Part shown: piece by piece, positions 1 through 11,115 of the stretch | Numbering within the stretch: position 1 is the stretch's first letter | Layout: each line of letters starts with the position of its first letter | From: Pestalotiopsis fici W106-1 | Taxonomy: Eukaryota; Ascomycota; Sordariomycetes; Amphisphaeriales; Sporocadaceae | Direction: 5' to 3' | DNA length: 64,000 nt | NCBI RefSeq assembly: GCF_000516985.1 | Contig: NW_006917091.1 | Span: 3,741,022 to 3,805,021 of the forward strand | Program-made: the position numbers and the translations under genes | The notes under the pieces: model-generated | The model's input: only the letters and a program-made list of their open reading frames with translations | What the model was told of the DNA's origin: nothing | Database searches by the model: none

Positions 1-720
1 AATGCAGCGTACTTGGAAAAGCACTTATTAGCAGTCAGAATCGACACGCGAGAAACAAGGCATGGCCATTGCCGTATGGAGGGAGCATTAGTGCGGCCAG
101 ACGCTAGACAGCGGCAGCTGAGTGAGCTAGACTCTTCCTCCACATAAATCGATGAAGAAGTCGGAATTGCTGGTTCCTACATTAACCCCCAGAAGCGGAG
201 TGGAGCGGCGTGATTCCCGAGCATCACTACACTATTATTGGCGGTGTAGCGGGGCGACGATGGGAGGAGGGAGTCAGGACTTCTAAACCGCCGGACAACT
301 TCGTATTGGGCCATGGCCCCGTCAGTAGGTTGGCCGTTACCAGCGCTAGATAGACCCAGCATCCCATTCTGATGGAGTTCTCGGGTCAACGACGGCGTTT
401 CTGGTTTCCCATTGGATCAGTCGTGGATTGCCATTTCTTAATCCTGCCACAATACGAACAATTGCACTTCACTTGTGGATGCAATGCGGCACCTAAGTTT
501 GAGAATAAAGCACTTCTCCATGGCTTGTGGGAGAAGAGGGGGGAGAAAAAAAAAAGAAACGAAAAAAGACCTGACTTTTCAAGCCTGTTGATTACAGCAA
601 TAATGTCCTAGCTTTACACAGTACACGCTTGTCCATGCTCCCGCTATCGATATCAAATATACATCCTTGTGATCCTTTCAAACGCCGTCGCAATGCTACC
701 TGACATAGGTATTGTCGATT
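1..720. other. gene-free left edge
   Basis: No supported gene. The open frames here are short, overlap on both strands and resemble no known protein. The stretch ends at the 3' end of the RING-CH gene, so its right part probably holds that gene's 3' UTR and terminator. Confidence 0.4.
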
Positions 721-2218
721 TCAGCGTATCCTTCGATCAACATTTCTAATCCGTCTGTATGGCCTATTCAGTGTTGTGCGCCACTTGACATAGAGGAAGA
801 ACGCATCCTTGAGAACCACAAAAAGACATCCTCCGACCAGACTGCGACCCCATCTCTCTTGGAGTATGCCAGTTGCAGGACCCGACGCTGGTTTCGTGAC
901 CCAAGAAGCCGGCAATGCCAGACGGAGGAGACTTCCAGCACCATAAGACACCGTTGGCCACAGCAGCGCTCCCGCCAGGTAGTTCAACAGACCCGAGAGA
1001 CCGCCAGTTCCAGCATTAGGCCTCACGGGCACAGCGTTGCCGTTGCCCTGAGGTTGGTTGGCTGCCGCTCCTTGGTCTCCCTCATCCTCCTCACCACCGC
1101 CCAGGTTGAGGTTGAGATTGACATCGATAAAGTGTTCGCGACCTTCTTCTTCGTGTTCTACTTGAGGCTCCGGGTTTAGCTGCGCAACATCACCCTGCTG
1201 ACCAAGTGGATTGGCAGTAGCCGCCGCCAGTCTACGATCCAGCGCTTTCGAGACAGCGCGGTGGAAATGGAAGTAAAATGCCCTGGCAACGGGGAACGCA
1301 GCAAGGACTTTTTGGCCTGAAGGCGGCCAGGTGAGAAGATCTGTGCTATGGTCGCTAAGAAATATGGCATACTAGAAAACGTTGGCTTAGTCCAGGATTG
1401 AATATGAATTAACGGTGTTTGCTTACCATGAGTGACGATGGGATCATGATCGTCTCACCCAGAGGCATTCTGTTGAGTACAAGAGCAGGGGCGACAAGAG
1501 TGAGGCTGAAAAAGTGCAACCAATCCACTGTCACACCTCCATCTACAGGGATGTTTTCTCTCGACAGGATCTGCTGAGCAGTAGCTGTATCATTGGGCCC
1601 TAACGACGGCAGGGCATTCTTCAGTCGCTTGAGCACAACGTCCAGGTAACCTTCAGTCTCGGGTTCGACAAATATGTAGCGCACAGCGGCTTGCGGTCCT
1701 GCAAATGTCTCCAGTGCCTGCATTCCATATAAAGCGCTACTCATAATGATTCCGCCAACGCCGAAGCTCAGCAAGACCATAGGAGACAGGCTCGTCAGGT
1801 GTCGGGTCAAGGTGTCGCTCAACTGAACAGCAGGGTCCCATCGGTCTATCACATCGATCTTTGACTTGCAGACCGGGCATTTAACCGTCTTGCCTTGTGC
1901 TTCCAGGTCGGCAATCCACGTAAGCAGGCACGCCTGGTGGCCCTCGAGGCTACATTGGCAGGGCGTTACCCAGTCCGAAGGTAATTCTGCTTCGGGCTCG
2001 TCTACCAAGCAAATGAAACAGCGGTGTGTATCGTCATCGTCCTCCCCATGCGATGATGTCGTGGTTGCGCTTGTTGTTGTCGCTGTCGTCGTCGTTGCTG
2101 TCTCTGTCGTTGCTGCTGTTGGCGCATCGCGGTGGTCGTGGATTTGAGGTGACGGGGCCGCGGCAGCATCCAGACCGGACGTGGCACCGGTATCGAGGGG
2201 CGAGGCGGGCGCCGACAT
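721..2218 (-). CDS. RING-CH (MARCH-type) membrane E3 ubiquitin ligase
   Basis: Two exons on the minus strand, 2218-1427 and 1371-721, joined across a 55-nt GTAAGC...TAG intron, give 480 aa. I chose the ATG at 2218; the frame extends upstream only to a TTG. After a low-complexity Ala/Thr tail comes a C4HC3 RING-variant finger at residues about 67-118: HRCFIC, then CQC, HQACLL and CPVCKS, the spacing of MARCH/RING-CH proteins. Several hydrophobic segments follow: LSPMVLLSFGVGGIIMSS, WLHFFSLTLVAPALVL, then LLNYLAGALLW and LVGGCLFVVLKDAFF in exon 2. The family transfers ubiquitin to membrane proteins in ER, Golgi or mitochondrial membranes; which membrane applies here is not visible. At 480 aa it is far shorter than Doa10/SSM4 and is probably a separate fungal subfamily. 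It is transcribed away from the thaumatin-like gene. Confidence 0.88.
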
Positions 2219-3804
2219 ATTGGGAGATCGGTTAAATAGCAACTACATAAGCAGACTCATAGCTGAATGCGACAGGCCAGAGTAAAACGTCTCAAAGTGT
2301 TTGTCACTGGGTTGGCTCAGTGGTGCGATCAGGAAATTGCCGACCAAAGGTGGACCGCTAGCTGAGAACTGGAACGAGACGTCATAACGACCCTGCAGGA
2401 GCCGCTTTGGCGCTAGCCGTTAGTCGCATAATTGGCCAGATCTTCCAACAGTCCGAGGCATTCAAAGCATCTTAATAGCCAGATCTTCTTTGCCTTTTTG
2501 TAGCGATTCCTAAGTAACGGCTCCCTAACGATGCCATATTTGTAAACACTACAGTCATATGTGTGTTCTCTAGAAACATATCATCATTGGAGCAAACAGA
2601 GAAAATTTTTCGATTCAGGGGAAAGTCCAAGGGTGGGGGATACAATGATGGAATCGAGAGAAAACGGGGAAAGGGCTCCTTACCACCTTGCGAGACCTTT
2701 GACTTCTTGATCAGAGACTTTTCGAGAAGACTCCCAGCCTTCAAATTCCACGATAAGATAGCTACCACCCATGTTTTAAGTCTTTTTGGTTCTGACTGCC
2801 GACCCGTGACCCCATTGCAGATGTCACCTAGCTCTTGTCTCGGGCGGGTTAGGGTTTAGCGCATTAGACGCGTGCGTTCGGGTTGTTCAGGGCCAGGGTT
2901 CAGTGCGTGACAGTTAAGGTCCATAACTCGGCCATTTACACAGATTGAGGAACCCATTATTATAACAAGAAGTCATGGCATGTAAGCGCCACGCCTATTG
3001 GGTTTTTTTTTTTTTTTTTTTTTTGGTATAAAGATCACAGTCGGAAATACAGGGGCTTGTAACTCGTCAACCAATGTTTGGTCTAAGATACCCGAAGAGG
3101 ATTCAAGTATTGCTGGTATTGGCCCGTTAAGCCTGCATCAACAAAGTCAGCTGATTATCTGGGGAGTCGTAGACTTGAGGCATCTTCAGATATCCACTTA
3201 AATATCGTTCTAAACCTGCTGTATGAAAGTATTCTCTAACATATGACTATAAGCCACTTGGTTTGGCAAATTTCATCCCCACGAGATAGTCTTGCCGCTC
3301 CTCGCTCCCAGCCGTTTGAATACTTCCAAGTAGGTCGTTGTGTGCCCTCAATGTTCCTTGACTCGGGTTCCCGGTGTTGCAGTTGTGCGTCTTTGGCAAT
3401 AAGGTTTTCATCCGTTGGATTGAGTCTAGTTTCATTATGTATCGACGCCAAGAGAATCCCTGGAAACTCAATCGGGATTTGAGCATGGCTCAAACGCGTC
3501 AATTAACTTTTGGGCGACTTTTCGCATGCATTGAGCCTTCTCAGGATGTACTGAGTGCAATGAATTCATAATTCAGAAAAGGAATTTGTATATAACCCGT
3601 ACTCTACATCCAATGGTGTCCATAGCTGTTTCCTGCCCCCAGTGTAGCAACAATTAAGACAAGTCTTTTACCCACCAGCGACCAACCCTTGAATCACTCT
3701 TCCCTCTTCTGTCCATATGTCCCTCCATACTTGCCAGAATCTTGTTCACCGACCCCTCTTAATTCCACCTATGTACTCCAAACTAGAGCCATTTTCTCAT
3801 CACA
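2219..3804. promoter_or_regulatory. divergent intergenic region, RING-CH / thaumatin-like gene
   Basis: About 1.6 kb without a supported gene, holding the promoters of the two divergent neighbours. It contains a 22-nt T run at 3003-3024. Pyrimidine-rich sequence just before the ATG at 3805 is typical of fungal leaders. Short open frames on both strands around 2470-2860 and 3240-3570 look like chance. Confidence 0.45.
3003..3024. repeat. homopolymer T tract (22 nt)
   Basis: Uninterrupted T run, directly seen. It may be a poly(dA:dT) promoter element, an old retroposon tail or a length-unstable assembly site. Confidence 0.9.
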
Positions 3805-4830
3805 ATGATCAAAATCAACTATATTTTGGCCGCGCTCGGTATCGCCTGCTATGGCGCATATGCTTCGTCACATCATGAGCCAAAGCCTGCCGCAGCACGA
3901 AGAGAACAGCATCCTACAAGAATATCACGGATTCGGCGATCATCGTCCAACATTGACCTGTTTTCCGAAACATCAAGCTTTACCATTGTGAATCAGCACA
4001 GTTCGGCAGTAAAGGTGATGATGACGAGAGGTTGCGATGGTCGCCCTGGAGGTGCCGGGTGGTCGCCATTTCCGCTTGAGATCACCTCTGATGGCATCGA
4101 ATATCACATATTTCCGCCGTCTAGCTTTGGGCGCGCTGGGGGTAGCTGCAGTAATCCAGAGCAATCAGTCCACCTCGACTTGGGAGAAATCCAGTCTGAC
4201 GACAGTCTGGATTTTGTTGTCCCTGTTGGCTGGCATGGCAAGGTCTCTTTCGCCGGTGCCGAGTACGAAATGACTGGAATGAATGAAACACTGCTCGAGG
4301 GCAGTTTCGGCTTCCAGAGTAATGGCTATGGTTACGAAAATCTCAAATTGGACTTTGACGTCAGCTTTGTGTAAGATTATCCTGCTCGCACTAAAGAACG
4401 ATACTTACTATATCCAGGGACGGGTTTACCCTGCCGTTGACGTGCTCTTGTGGTGGTCCGGTCCTTGCCGGATGCAGTTGGGACTTGCTAGAGATGAGTG
4501 AATGTCCAGTGAGTACTTCTAATATATATGATTAATTTGAAGTAGCATACTAAGGCCATATCTTGCTACTCGCAGCCCGGGTATCTAGGCGAAGGTTCTT
4601 GCAGCAATCCTCTCCGGGGCAATAATGCCGCGACATATGCAGCGGACTTTTTCAAGCCATGTCAAGGCGCCGCCTATACATTTCCAAATGACCATCTATC
4701 CAACGTCAATGGCAACTTGGACTGCGAAAGAAACGGAGTCGTCTGCTGTATTGGCTCTAGCTGCGCTGCGCATCAGGCACAATGCACTGGTGAACTTTTT
4801 GAAGAGGAGGCTTGTGCAGCTTTTCGCTGA
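3805..4830 (+). CDS. secreted thaumatin/osmotin-like protein
   Basis: Three exons, 3805-4370, 4418-4508 and 4576-4830, with introns of 47 and 67 nt, give 303 aa. A signal peptide (MIKINYILAALGIACYGAYA) is followed by a basic, possibly processed linker. The beta-sandwich start resembles thaumatin-like proteins: SFTIVNQHSSAVKVMM, then RGCDGRPGGAGWSP. Exon 2 adds GFTLPLTCSCGGPVLAGCSW. Exon 3 has FFKPCQGAAYTFPNDHLS, which matches the family's FKxxCPxAYxYxxDD region, followed by DCERNGVVCC. The protein is cysteine-rich as expected for this extracellular fold. Thaumatin-like proteins act at the cell wall, some binding or cutting beta-glucan; the substrate here is unknown. The classical TGDCGG signature is not evident, so this is a divergent member. 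Confidence 0.72.
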
Positions 4831-5273
4831 CGAACAAAAGCGTTTGACTGCATAGAAATTGTCTGTCTTTTCTGGAATAGAGACTGCGAAGGGTTTATCC
4901 TGTCGATGCACATTGCCTGTTCATTCACCCTATCTATAGACATTAGAATAATCAAGTATCCATATTAGACCCATGCAAAATCTGTTTCGTTTCTGTGTTC
5001 TAATATTAATCGCAGCTCAATTACTTTTATATCAAGTCTCGAGGCACTGACAACTGACATCAAGATTACCGATTTGAAAAGTGAATAACTATCATGGTGA
5101 TTCTGCCAAGTTTAATCTCTGAAAGAATGTTCAATGGCTCGTCGTGAATCACTGGCAGGATTCAAACCATATTATATGAAGACATGAAATATCAAGGAGG
5201 CGGAGCAACCATCGTCATCTTCTTCCTTCTATGTATAACCACTTCGTTGATTTTGTATAAGTCTACTACGAAC
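4831..5273. other. intergenic, tandem secreted genes
   Basis: AT-rich spacer between the thaumatin-like gene and the cysteine-rich secreted gene. It should contain the first gene's 3' end and the second gene's promoter. An in-frame ATG at 5184 could extend the downstream gene. No RNA gene or repeat was noticed. Confidence 0.4.
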
Positions 5274-5981
5274 ATGAAGATTTTGATACTCCTCGCCGCC
5301 ACGGCTTCGTGCCGAGTTTTGGACTTGCTAAACAATCTCGGTACATATGTTATCGACGCCTCACCAAAAACGAATAGAGACGCCGCGCCCGACATATTGA
5401 CCGAGACGGAATTGTCAGTCCGTCATCCCGAGCCCGAACCTGTCATCGTTGCCCACCAGAATGCGCTCAGGGACGATGAGAGTGGCTGGATGTTTAAATG
5501 CACTATTGTACGTTCAAACAAGGCCACAATAAAGATGACAAAATTTGCCCAACCTTCCCCTCACCCCATGTTTCTCATCATACTAATATGAGCTATCATT
5601 GTCTAGCCTACTGCCGCCACCGTCGCGGATTGCGAAGTGGTCCTCAGTCAAGTCATCGCTCTGAGACCCGATTCGCACATTGTGGTAGGAGAAATCGGGT
5701 GCAAGCGATGGGACTGGGGTAACTGCCGAGCCTCGATCTGTGCCAGCGGCCAAAACTACGTGAGCATCAACGCCATGGTTGCCAGCCACTCCATGGGTCG
5801 GGTTCTCATGACGAACTGCCTGATGCGTGGGACCAATGGCATCGTGGCCAACTGCGGCGACTTTGGCGGCGCTTGCGAGAACTTTCAGATCACCTTGGGA
5901 CATATCAACGATACGCTGCATCATCCTGCTCCAACGCATTCTAATGCCTTGCCAGCCCATAGCGCTCCGCACGTTAGATAG
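5274..5981 (+). CDS. small secreted cysteine-rich protein, unknown family
   Basis: Two exons, 5274-5507 and 5607-5981, with a 99-nt intron (GTACGT...CTAG), give 202 aa. I chose the ATG at 5274 because it opens directly onto a short hydrophobic leader, MKILILLAATASC. An in-frame ATG at 5184 would add 30 residues with an extra hydrophobic stretch and would give 232 aa. The region after the leader is acidic and proline-containing. The C-terminal domain carries eight cysteines in contexts such as MFKC, VADCEVV, IGCKRWDWGNCRASIC, MTNCLM, VANCGD and GACENF. This looks like a fungal secreted effector or small wall protein. I do not recognise the family and assign no function. It follows another secreted-protein gene in the same direction. 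Confidence 0.66.
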
Positions 5982-6503
5982 ACGGCGCGGATTACAGCTA
6001 TGGTGACTGTACACCCAAGCCCTAATACCAAGCATATTATGACGGAAGCGGCTCGACATTCGTCTGCTCAAGTATAGGGTAGAATGACCACAAACCCTAG
6101 AAGACATTTGTAGAGAGATGAATGGAGGCGTCAGTGGATATTCGCTACCTCTATAGTCAATGCTAAAATTCAAAATCTTGCTGAAAGAACTCCTGCAACG
6201 CTCGTCGCTGGGTCGCGCCTAAATATGACACATAAGTTTACCAGACGTTCAAGTTCGACCCTGTTGTTATAAGATAGCCATTCCACCTGGCCAGAGCAAA
6301 CAACTTTCGTCTTGATTGAGAAGAGCTCCGAGAGACGGGCTCCAATTGCTCGGCAACAGCAGATAATAATGCCGAGAATGTTTTCCAGGCAGGCTTTTGC
6401 AGGGAAGGCCCAACATTCCATCGCTCCCGCGGACAGCACCCACAAACAAACAAATCTTCATCCCTTTTCCCATCTACCCCAGCCACCACCTTAGGAACCT
6501 TTT
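5982..6503. other. convergent intergenic
   Basis: Space between the 3' ends of the cysteine-rich secreted gene (+) and the small membrane protein gene (-). Frames on the minus strand (6170-6507) have no recognisable domain. Nothing else is seen. Confidence 0.35.
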
Positions 6504-6866
6504 TCACGCTGTCTGGTCTCCAACAAAAGTCCGAATGGGCTGCTGCCTCTTTTGCTTTCGCGACTGAAAGAACCTCCTAAGGAGCACAAAGCCAACTGCT
6601 GTGCCCAGTAATACAAAAGCCAAAATGCAGATGATGGCGATCAGAGTCGCGGATTCGGTACTGCCTGCCCTCCGAACCAACAGCGAGGTCGTGTCTTGCT
6701 GTATCGAGTTTAGGTATGCCATGACGGGTTTTGTCGTGGCTATTGGGGTTGACATGTAAAGAGTGACGGTCGCCTCGTATTCGTAGGTGGCTGGTAGTAA
6801 TTGATTGTTGTAAAAGGTCGTCGGTGCAGGTCTCGACGTTGTTGGGAAGAGCAAATGCTCTGGCAT
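6504..6866 (-). CDS. small single-pass membrane protein, hypothetical
   Basis: A 120-aa frame starts at the ATG at 6866; the longer frame opens only with TTG. The first 75 residues are Thr/Pro/Tyr-rich. One clear hydrophobic helix, TLIAIICILAFVLLGTAVGF, is followed at once by a basic stretch (RRFFQSRKQKRQ). That is the pattern of a type I or tail-anchored protein with a short cytosolic tail. No signal peptide is visible, so an upstream exon may be missing. It is transcribed away from the HET-NLR gene, 750 bp apart. No family is recognised. It may not be a real gene, but the helix plus basic-tail pattern is unlikely by chance. Confidence 0.4.
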   Translation of the reverse strand: MPEHLLFPTTSRPAPTTFYNNQLLPATYEYEATVTLYMSTPIATTKPVMAYLNSIQQDTTSLLVRRAGSTESATLIAIICILAFVLLGTAVGFVLLRRFFQSRKQKRQQPIRTFVGDQTA

Positions 6867-7619
6867 CGATTTTATTTCCAATCCCGGTCAGGCAATTCCC
6901 TGAGTGTACTGACTGATACTCGTTCAACGTTGTAAGTTGAGTAAATGCAACAGAGGACCGATGTTGTCACTGCTGGTGACTAGGGGTGGAGAAAGGATGT
7001 CTTTGTTTCGACAATTACTAGTAGGTGTCTAGAATGAATCTAGGAACTGCATTCTTTGTTCAAATAGGTCCAGGACTTGTAGGCATGACTGCAAAATGAG
7101 GTACAACAATTAACGAAACCGGCTTCTGCTCTTTTGGTCACAAGCTATCAACCGAACGTCCATTTTTGGCTCTGCACATTGTCAGTGCTGTCTGTGCACA
7201 TGGTAAAACATTAGAAGGCGTAATGGGTGCCGCGATTGCCCCCCAGATAGCTTCAAACTTCAATACCTAACCAGGCCCATGCTTATTCTAAGCTGTTTGT
7301 GATTGTGACCATAGCCAAAACTTGCGAGTACTGGACAAGATACCAGCAGATCAGTCAGCTCTGGCAGTCACACTCAATTACAAACATTAAATTAAGTGAT
7401 CCTATATTGTGACCATGCTTCGAGCACTATGAAAGATGTGATTGGTCTATGCCATTGTGCTCCCATGTGTCCATACCCCGCACCCAGCCTTACTGATCTG
7501 AGTGATCAGGCAGACTGCGGGCGTATGGAAACAAGATACAGCAACAATAGAAAACGAGAGCATGCTCGCGTATTTGATATCCCTCGTCACGTTAGCAGCT
7601 ACAAGCTGAAGAACGGACG
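6867..7619. promoter_or_regulatory. divergent intergenic, small membrane protein / HET-NLR
   Basis: 750 bp with no supported gene, holding the NLR promoter. A frame at 7396-7662 overlaps the NLR start in another phase and is not thought to be coding. No clear motif stands out. Confidence 0.35.
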
Positions 7620-10600
7620 ATGCGTCTACTACAATGTGACGATACGGGCAGGTTTACACTGACCCCAGATCTCGCTTCCGACCATGGCCTTCCCTACGCG
7701 ATTCTCTCCCATACATGGGGGCCTGACGAGGTTATCTTTACCGATATAACAGGAACGCAAATTGATTGGCAGCAAAAGTCCGGCTTTGATAAGATCAAAT
7801 TCTGTGCAGAACAAGCGCGACGAGACGGTCTGCAGTATTTCTGGGTCGACACCTGCTGTATCGATAAATCCGACAGTATCGAGCTTCAGACGGCGATAAA
7901 TAGCATGTTTCGATGGTACCGCGACGCGAAACGATGCTATGTATATTTAGCAGACGTTTCGGTACCTTCAATCTCTGGTGCGGAGCAAAGCACATTACAA
8001 TGGGAAGCAGCATTTCGAACAAGCAGATGGTATACTCGTGGGTGGACACTCCAAGAGCTTCTTGCTCCCGAAAGAGTTGATTTCTTCTCGAAGGAAGGGG
8101 CTCGGCTCGGAGACAAGCGATCGCTTGAGCAAGAAATTCACGACATCACAAAGATACCTATTCCTGCGCTTCGGAGAGCAGTTCCTTTTGATCAATTCAA
8201 TGTCGACGAACGAATGAAGTGGGCCGAGTCTCGCCGTACTACGCACGAGGAAGACTTGGCATACTGTCTGTTGGGAATCTTTGGTGTTTTCATGCCTCTC
8301 AACTACGGCGAGGGGAGGAACAACGCTTTCATCCGCCTGAAAAAGGAAATCGGAGACAACCCAGAACGACAAGGTGTGATTTCATTTCTTCTACTTTCCA
8401 TACTATAATTACAAGGCGCTAATGTTAAATAGAATGGCTCCAGAAACTTTACGTCTGTCCGTATCAAGAACGCAAAGATCGAAACCCGCCACGGGTCGAA
8501 AGCACATGCAAGTGGTTCACGGATCACTCACTCTTCCAAAAATGGCAAATGAGTAGTACAGCTCAGTTGCTGTGGGTGTCCGCTGACCCAGGATGCGGAA
8601 AATCGGTTCTGGCGAAATACTTGATTGATGATGTGTTGGCAAGCACTATTTTGAGAACAACATGTTTTTTCTTCTTCAAAGACGACTATGAGGACCAACG
8701 ATCTTCAACAACTGCGATGTGTTCTTTGCTACACCAAATTTTCCATCATCACCCGATTGCATTTTCGACCGAGGTTCTCGAGAAATTTAAGGAGAAAGGG
8801 TCTGCACTTCTCCAATCCTTCAGTGATCTCTGGGATATTCTCATCTCCGCCACGAGTGGCCATAAGAGGGAGTTCATCTTCATTTTTGACGCTCTCGATG
8901 AATGTGAGACTTCAGGGCAGATTCAATTGATCAATGCTATTAGCGAATTCTCTTCGCGCGCCACGACGCGCTCTCCAGTATTGAAGTTCCTTTTACTTAG
9001 TCGGCCGTACATTGATATTGCGAGGCGCTTCCTGCACCTGAACCACGATCTACCCACGATTCATTTGGCTGGAGAGAACGAAGAAGAGGCTACCCAGATA
9101 TCTCACGAGATCGATATGGTCATCAGAAGCAGAGTAGCGGTCATGGGTCGAACGCTTGGACTTGACCAGGAGAAACAAGCCGTTTTGGTTGGAGAACTTG
9201 TTCGAGTACCCAACCGCACCTATTTATGGACACATTTGATTTTTGATGAGATCCAAAGTAGTATTCTTCTCACGCCGAACAGGATCCGATCTATAGTTCG
9301 CAACATCCCACGCTCAGTTTCTGAGGCTTACGATAAGATGTTGTCAAAGAGCCGGGACATCAGACTGGCAAGAAAGCTCCTCCATATCGTCGTTACAGCA
9401 TCAAGGCCACTCACTCTAAAGGAAATGTCTCTAGCATTGGCGATGAGACCTCACCATCAATCAATAACTGACGCGGATCCAGTGCCAGAAGGACAATTCC
9501 GCGACGATCTCAGGCAGCTCTGCGGGCTTTTTCTAATTGTCGTCGACTCTAGAATCTACCTCCTGCATCAGACAGCCCGTGAGTTTTTGGTTCTACCTTC
9601 AACGCGGTCATTGTCTCCTCTTCAAAGCACCACAGCGTTGCAGTGGGAATTTTCCTTTCATCCCCAAAAGTCACACCGCATTCTTGCCGAGATTTGTGTA
9701 CAACGGCTTTCTTTCGCAGATCTCAACGGCTTTCCTCTAGGTGGAGTCATGGATCTAGATGATTATCTCGCTACTCGTACGCTTTCTGAATATGCAGTGC
9801 GACATTGGGCAAACCACTTCGGCAAAACAAAATGGGAGGATGATTATCAGACAGTTGAGAAAGTAATATTGTACTGTCATCCGGATTCGCCTGGCTCCGC
9901 ATGGTGCTCAATATACCCAAGAATCACGAGGGTCGATGCGCCATACGATTTCACACCTCTCCTGCTTGCATCCTACTTTGGTCTAAGCAGTGTCCTTGAG
10001 CGTCTTTCTAAAAAGGCTTTCAAGTATATCAACTTCAGGGATGAAGATTATGGAAGGTCTGCCATTTCCTGGGCTGCCATGAATGGCCATGATGCTATCG
10101 TGGAACGACTTCTTGATCGCAGTTTAGCCCAGCGACTTCTTGGTCGTAGAGCTTGTCTCAACACTAAGGATCACTACGGCAACACACCGCTTGCGTTAGC
10201 TTGCAGAAATGGTCATGAGCTGGTAGTACAACATCTTCTCAAGGCCAGTGCTCATATTAATACGGAGAATCTCTCGCGCGAAACGCCTCTTTATATGGCT
10301 TGCGGAAGAGGCTATAACACAATAGTCCAGCAGCTTCTGCAGGCCGGCGCCGATATCGATATCAGGAATCGATGGGAAGAAACGCCTCTTGGGAGAGCTT
10401 GCGGAAGAGGCTACGATACAATTGTCAAGCAGCTTCTGCAGGCCGGCGCCGATATCGATATCAGGAATCAATGGGGAGAAACGCCTCTTGGGAGAGCTTG
10501 CGAAAGAGGCTATGATAGAGTAGTCCAGCAGCTTCTGCAGGCCGGCGCCGATGTCAACATGAAGCACTGGAATGAGGATATGCCAGAGAACAGTTCCGGC

Positions 10601-10714
10601 TGGGATTGGCGTTTACACCGCACGCCGCTTGAGATTGCAGAAGGCAGAGGCCATACCACGATAGTACAGCAGCTTCTTCAGGCTGGCGCCGATGTCAGCA
10701 CGAGGGATGAGTAA
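7620..10714 (+). CDS. HET-NACHT-ankyrin NLR (STAND) protein
   Basis: Exons 7620-8373 and 8433-10714, with a 59-nt intron whose branch site is GCTAAT, give 1011 aa. The start follows the usual HET-protein opening MRLLQCDDTG. The HET domain fills residues about 1-245: LPYAILSHTW, FWVDTCCIDK, RWYTRGWTLQELLAP and EEDLAYCLLGIFGV. A NACHT NTPase follows, with P-loop SADPGCGKSV near 301-310 and Walker B FIFIFDALDEC near 400-409. About seven ankyrin repeats run from about 756 to the end, the last ones nearly identical. Proteins of this type act in heterokaryon incompatibility and other recognition responses: the repeats sense a ligand, NACHT oligomerises and HET triggers cell death. The ligand cannot be inferred. 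The gene looks intact, 2.7 kb from the RIP block. Confidence 0.93.
10282..10578 (+). repeat. three near-identical 99-bp ankyrin repeat units
   Basis: The motif AACGCCTCTT recurs at 10282, 10381 and 10480, exactly 99 bp (33 codons) apart. Within the units, long stretches such as the one encoding QLLQAGADIDIRN are the same at DNA level. A fourth, more diverged copy of the QQLLQAGADV block lies at 10668-10698. Identity at synonymous sites points to recent duplication or gene conversion. Confidence 0.93.
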
Positions 10715-11115
10715 AGTTGTGCGTCGGTTCCTTTTCCTTCCGTTCGACCACAAGGACGAGCTGAGCCTGGAGTCTTTTTTCTTATTCCTGTTATTATTTG
10801 AAAAAATTGTGTTCCAAGGAAAATACTTCATCCATAATAGTGTAGTGCTCTAATACCATTTCATGATCCAATTGATAATTTACCCATCTCAATTCTTTGT
10901 GAATTCATGATGAGTTCAAGTTATTTGTGAATAACGTTCGGGCATGATACCGATGAAACAAGTAGTTCCACAATTATATGTGATCTCGATATTACATTAT
11001 TACTCTTTGGGGGTATCTCTGCCGCAATATACTGCCATCGCCGTCCAGCAGCGTATCTCCATACATTGCTAAATTTCATCCTGTCTTGCCCATTACCTCT
11101 CAGTTACACTTTGCG
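10715..11115. other. convergent intergenic, NLR / mucin-like gene
   Basis: AT-rich 400-bp spacer between two 3' ends. It holds the terminators of both genes by position; nothing distinctive is seen. Confidence 0.4.

Noticed and set aside
2846..2860. TTAGGGTTTAG resembling telomere repeat
   Set aside because: Only about one and a half units; too short to call an interstitial telomere.
5090..5175. Possible minus-strand tRNA (B-box-like GGTTTGAATCC)
   Set aside because: No matching A box, acceptor stem or cloverleaf could be drawn.
5583..6173. Minus-strand open frame of 196 codons
   Set aside because: It overlaps exon 2 of the cysteine-rich secreted gene in antisense, has no domain, and the plus strand has a leader, a splice pair and patterned cysteines.
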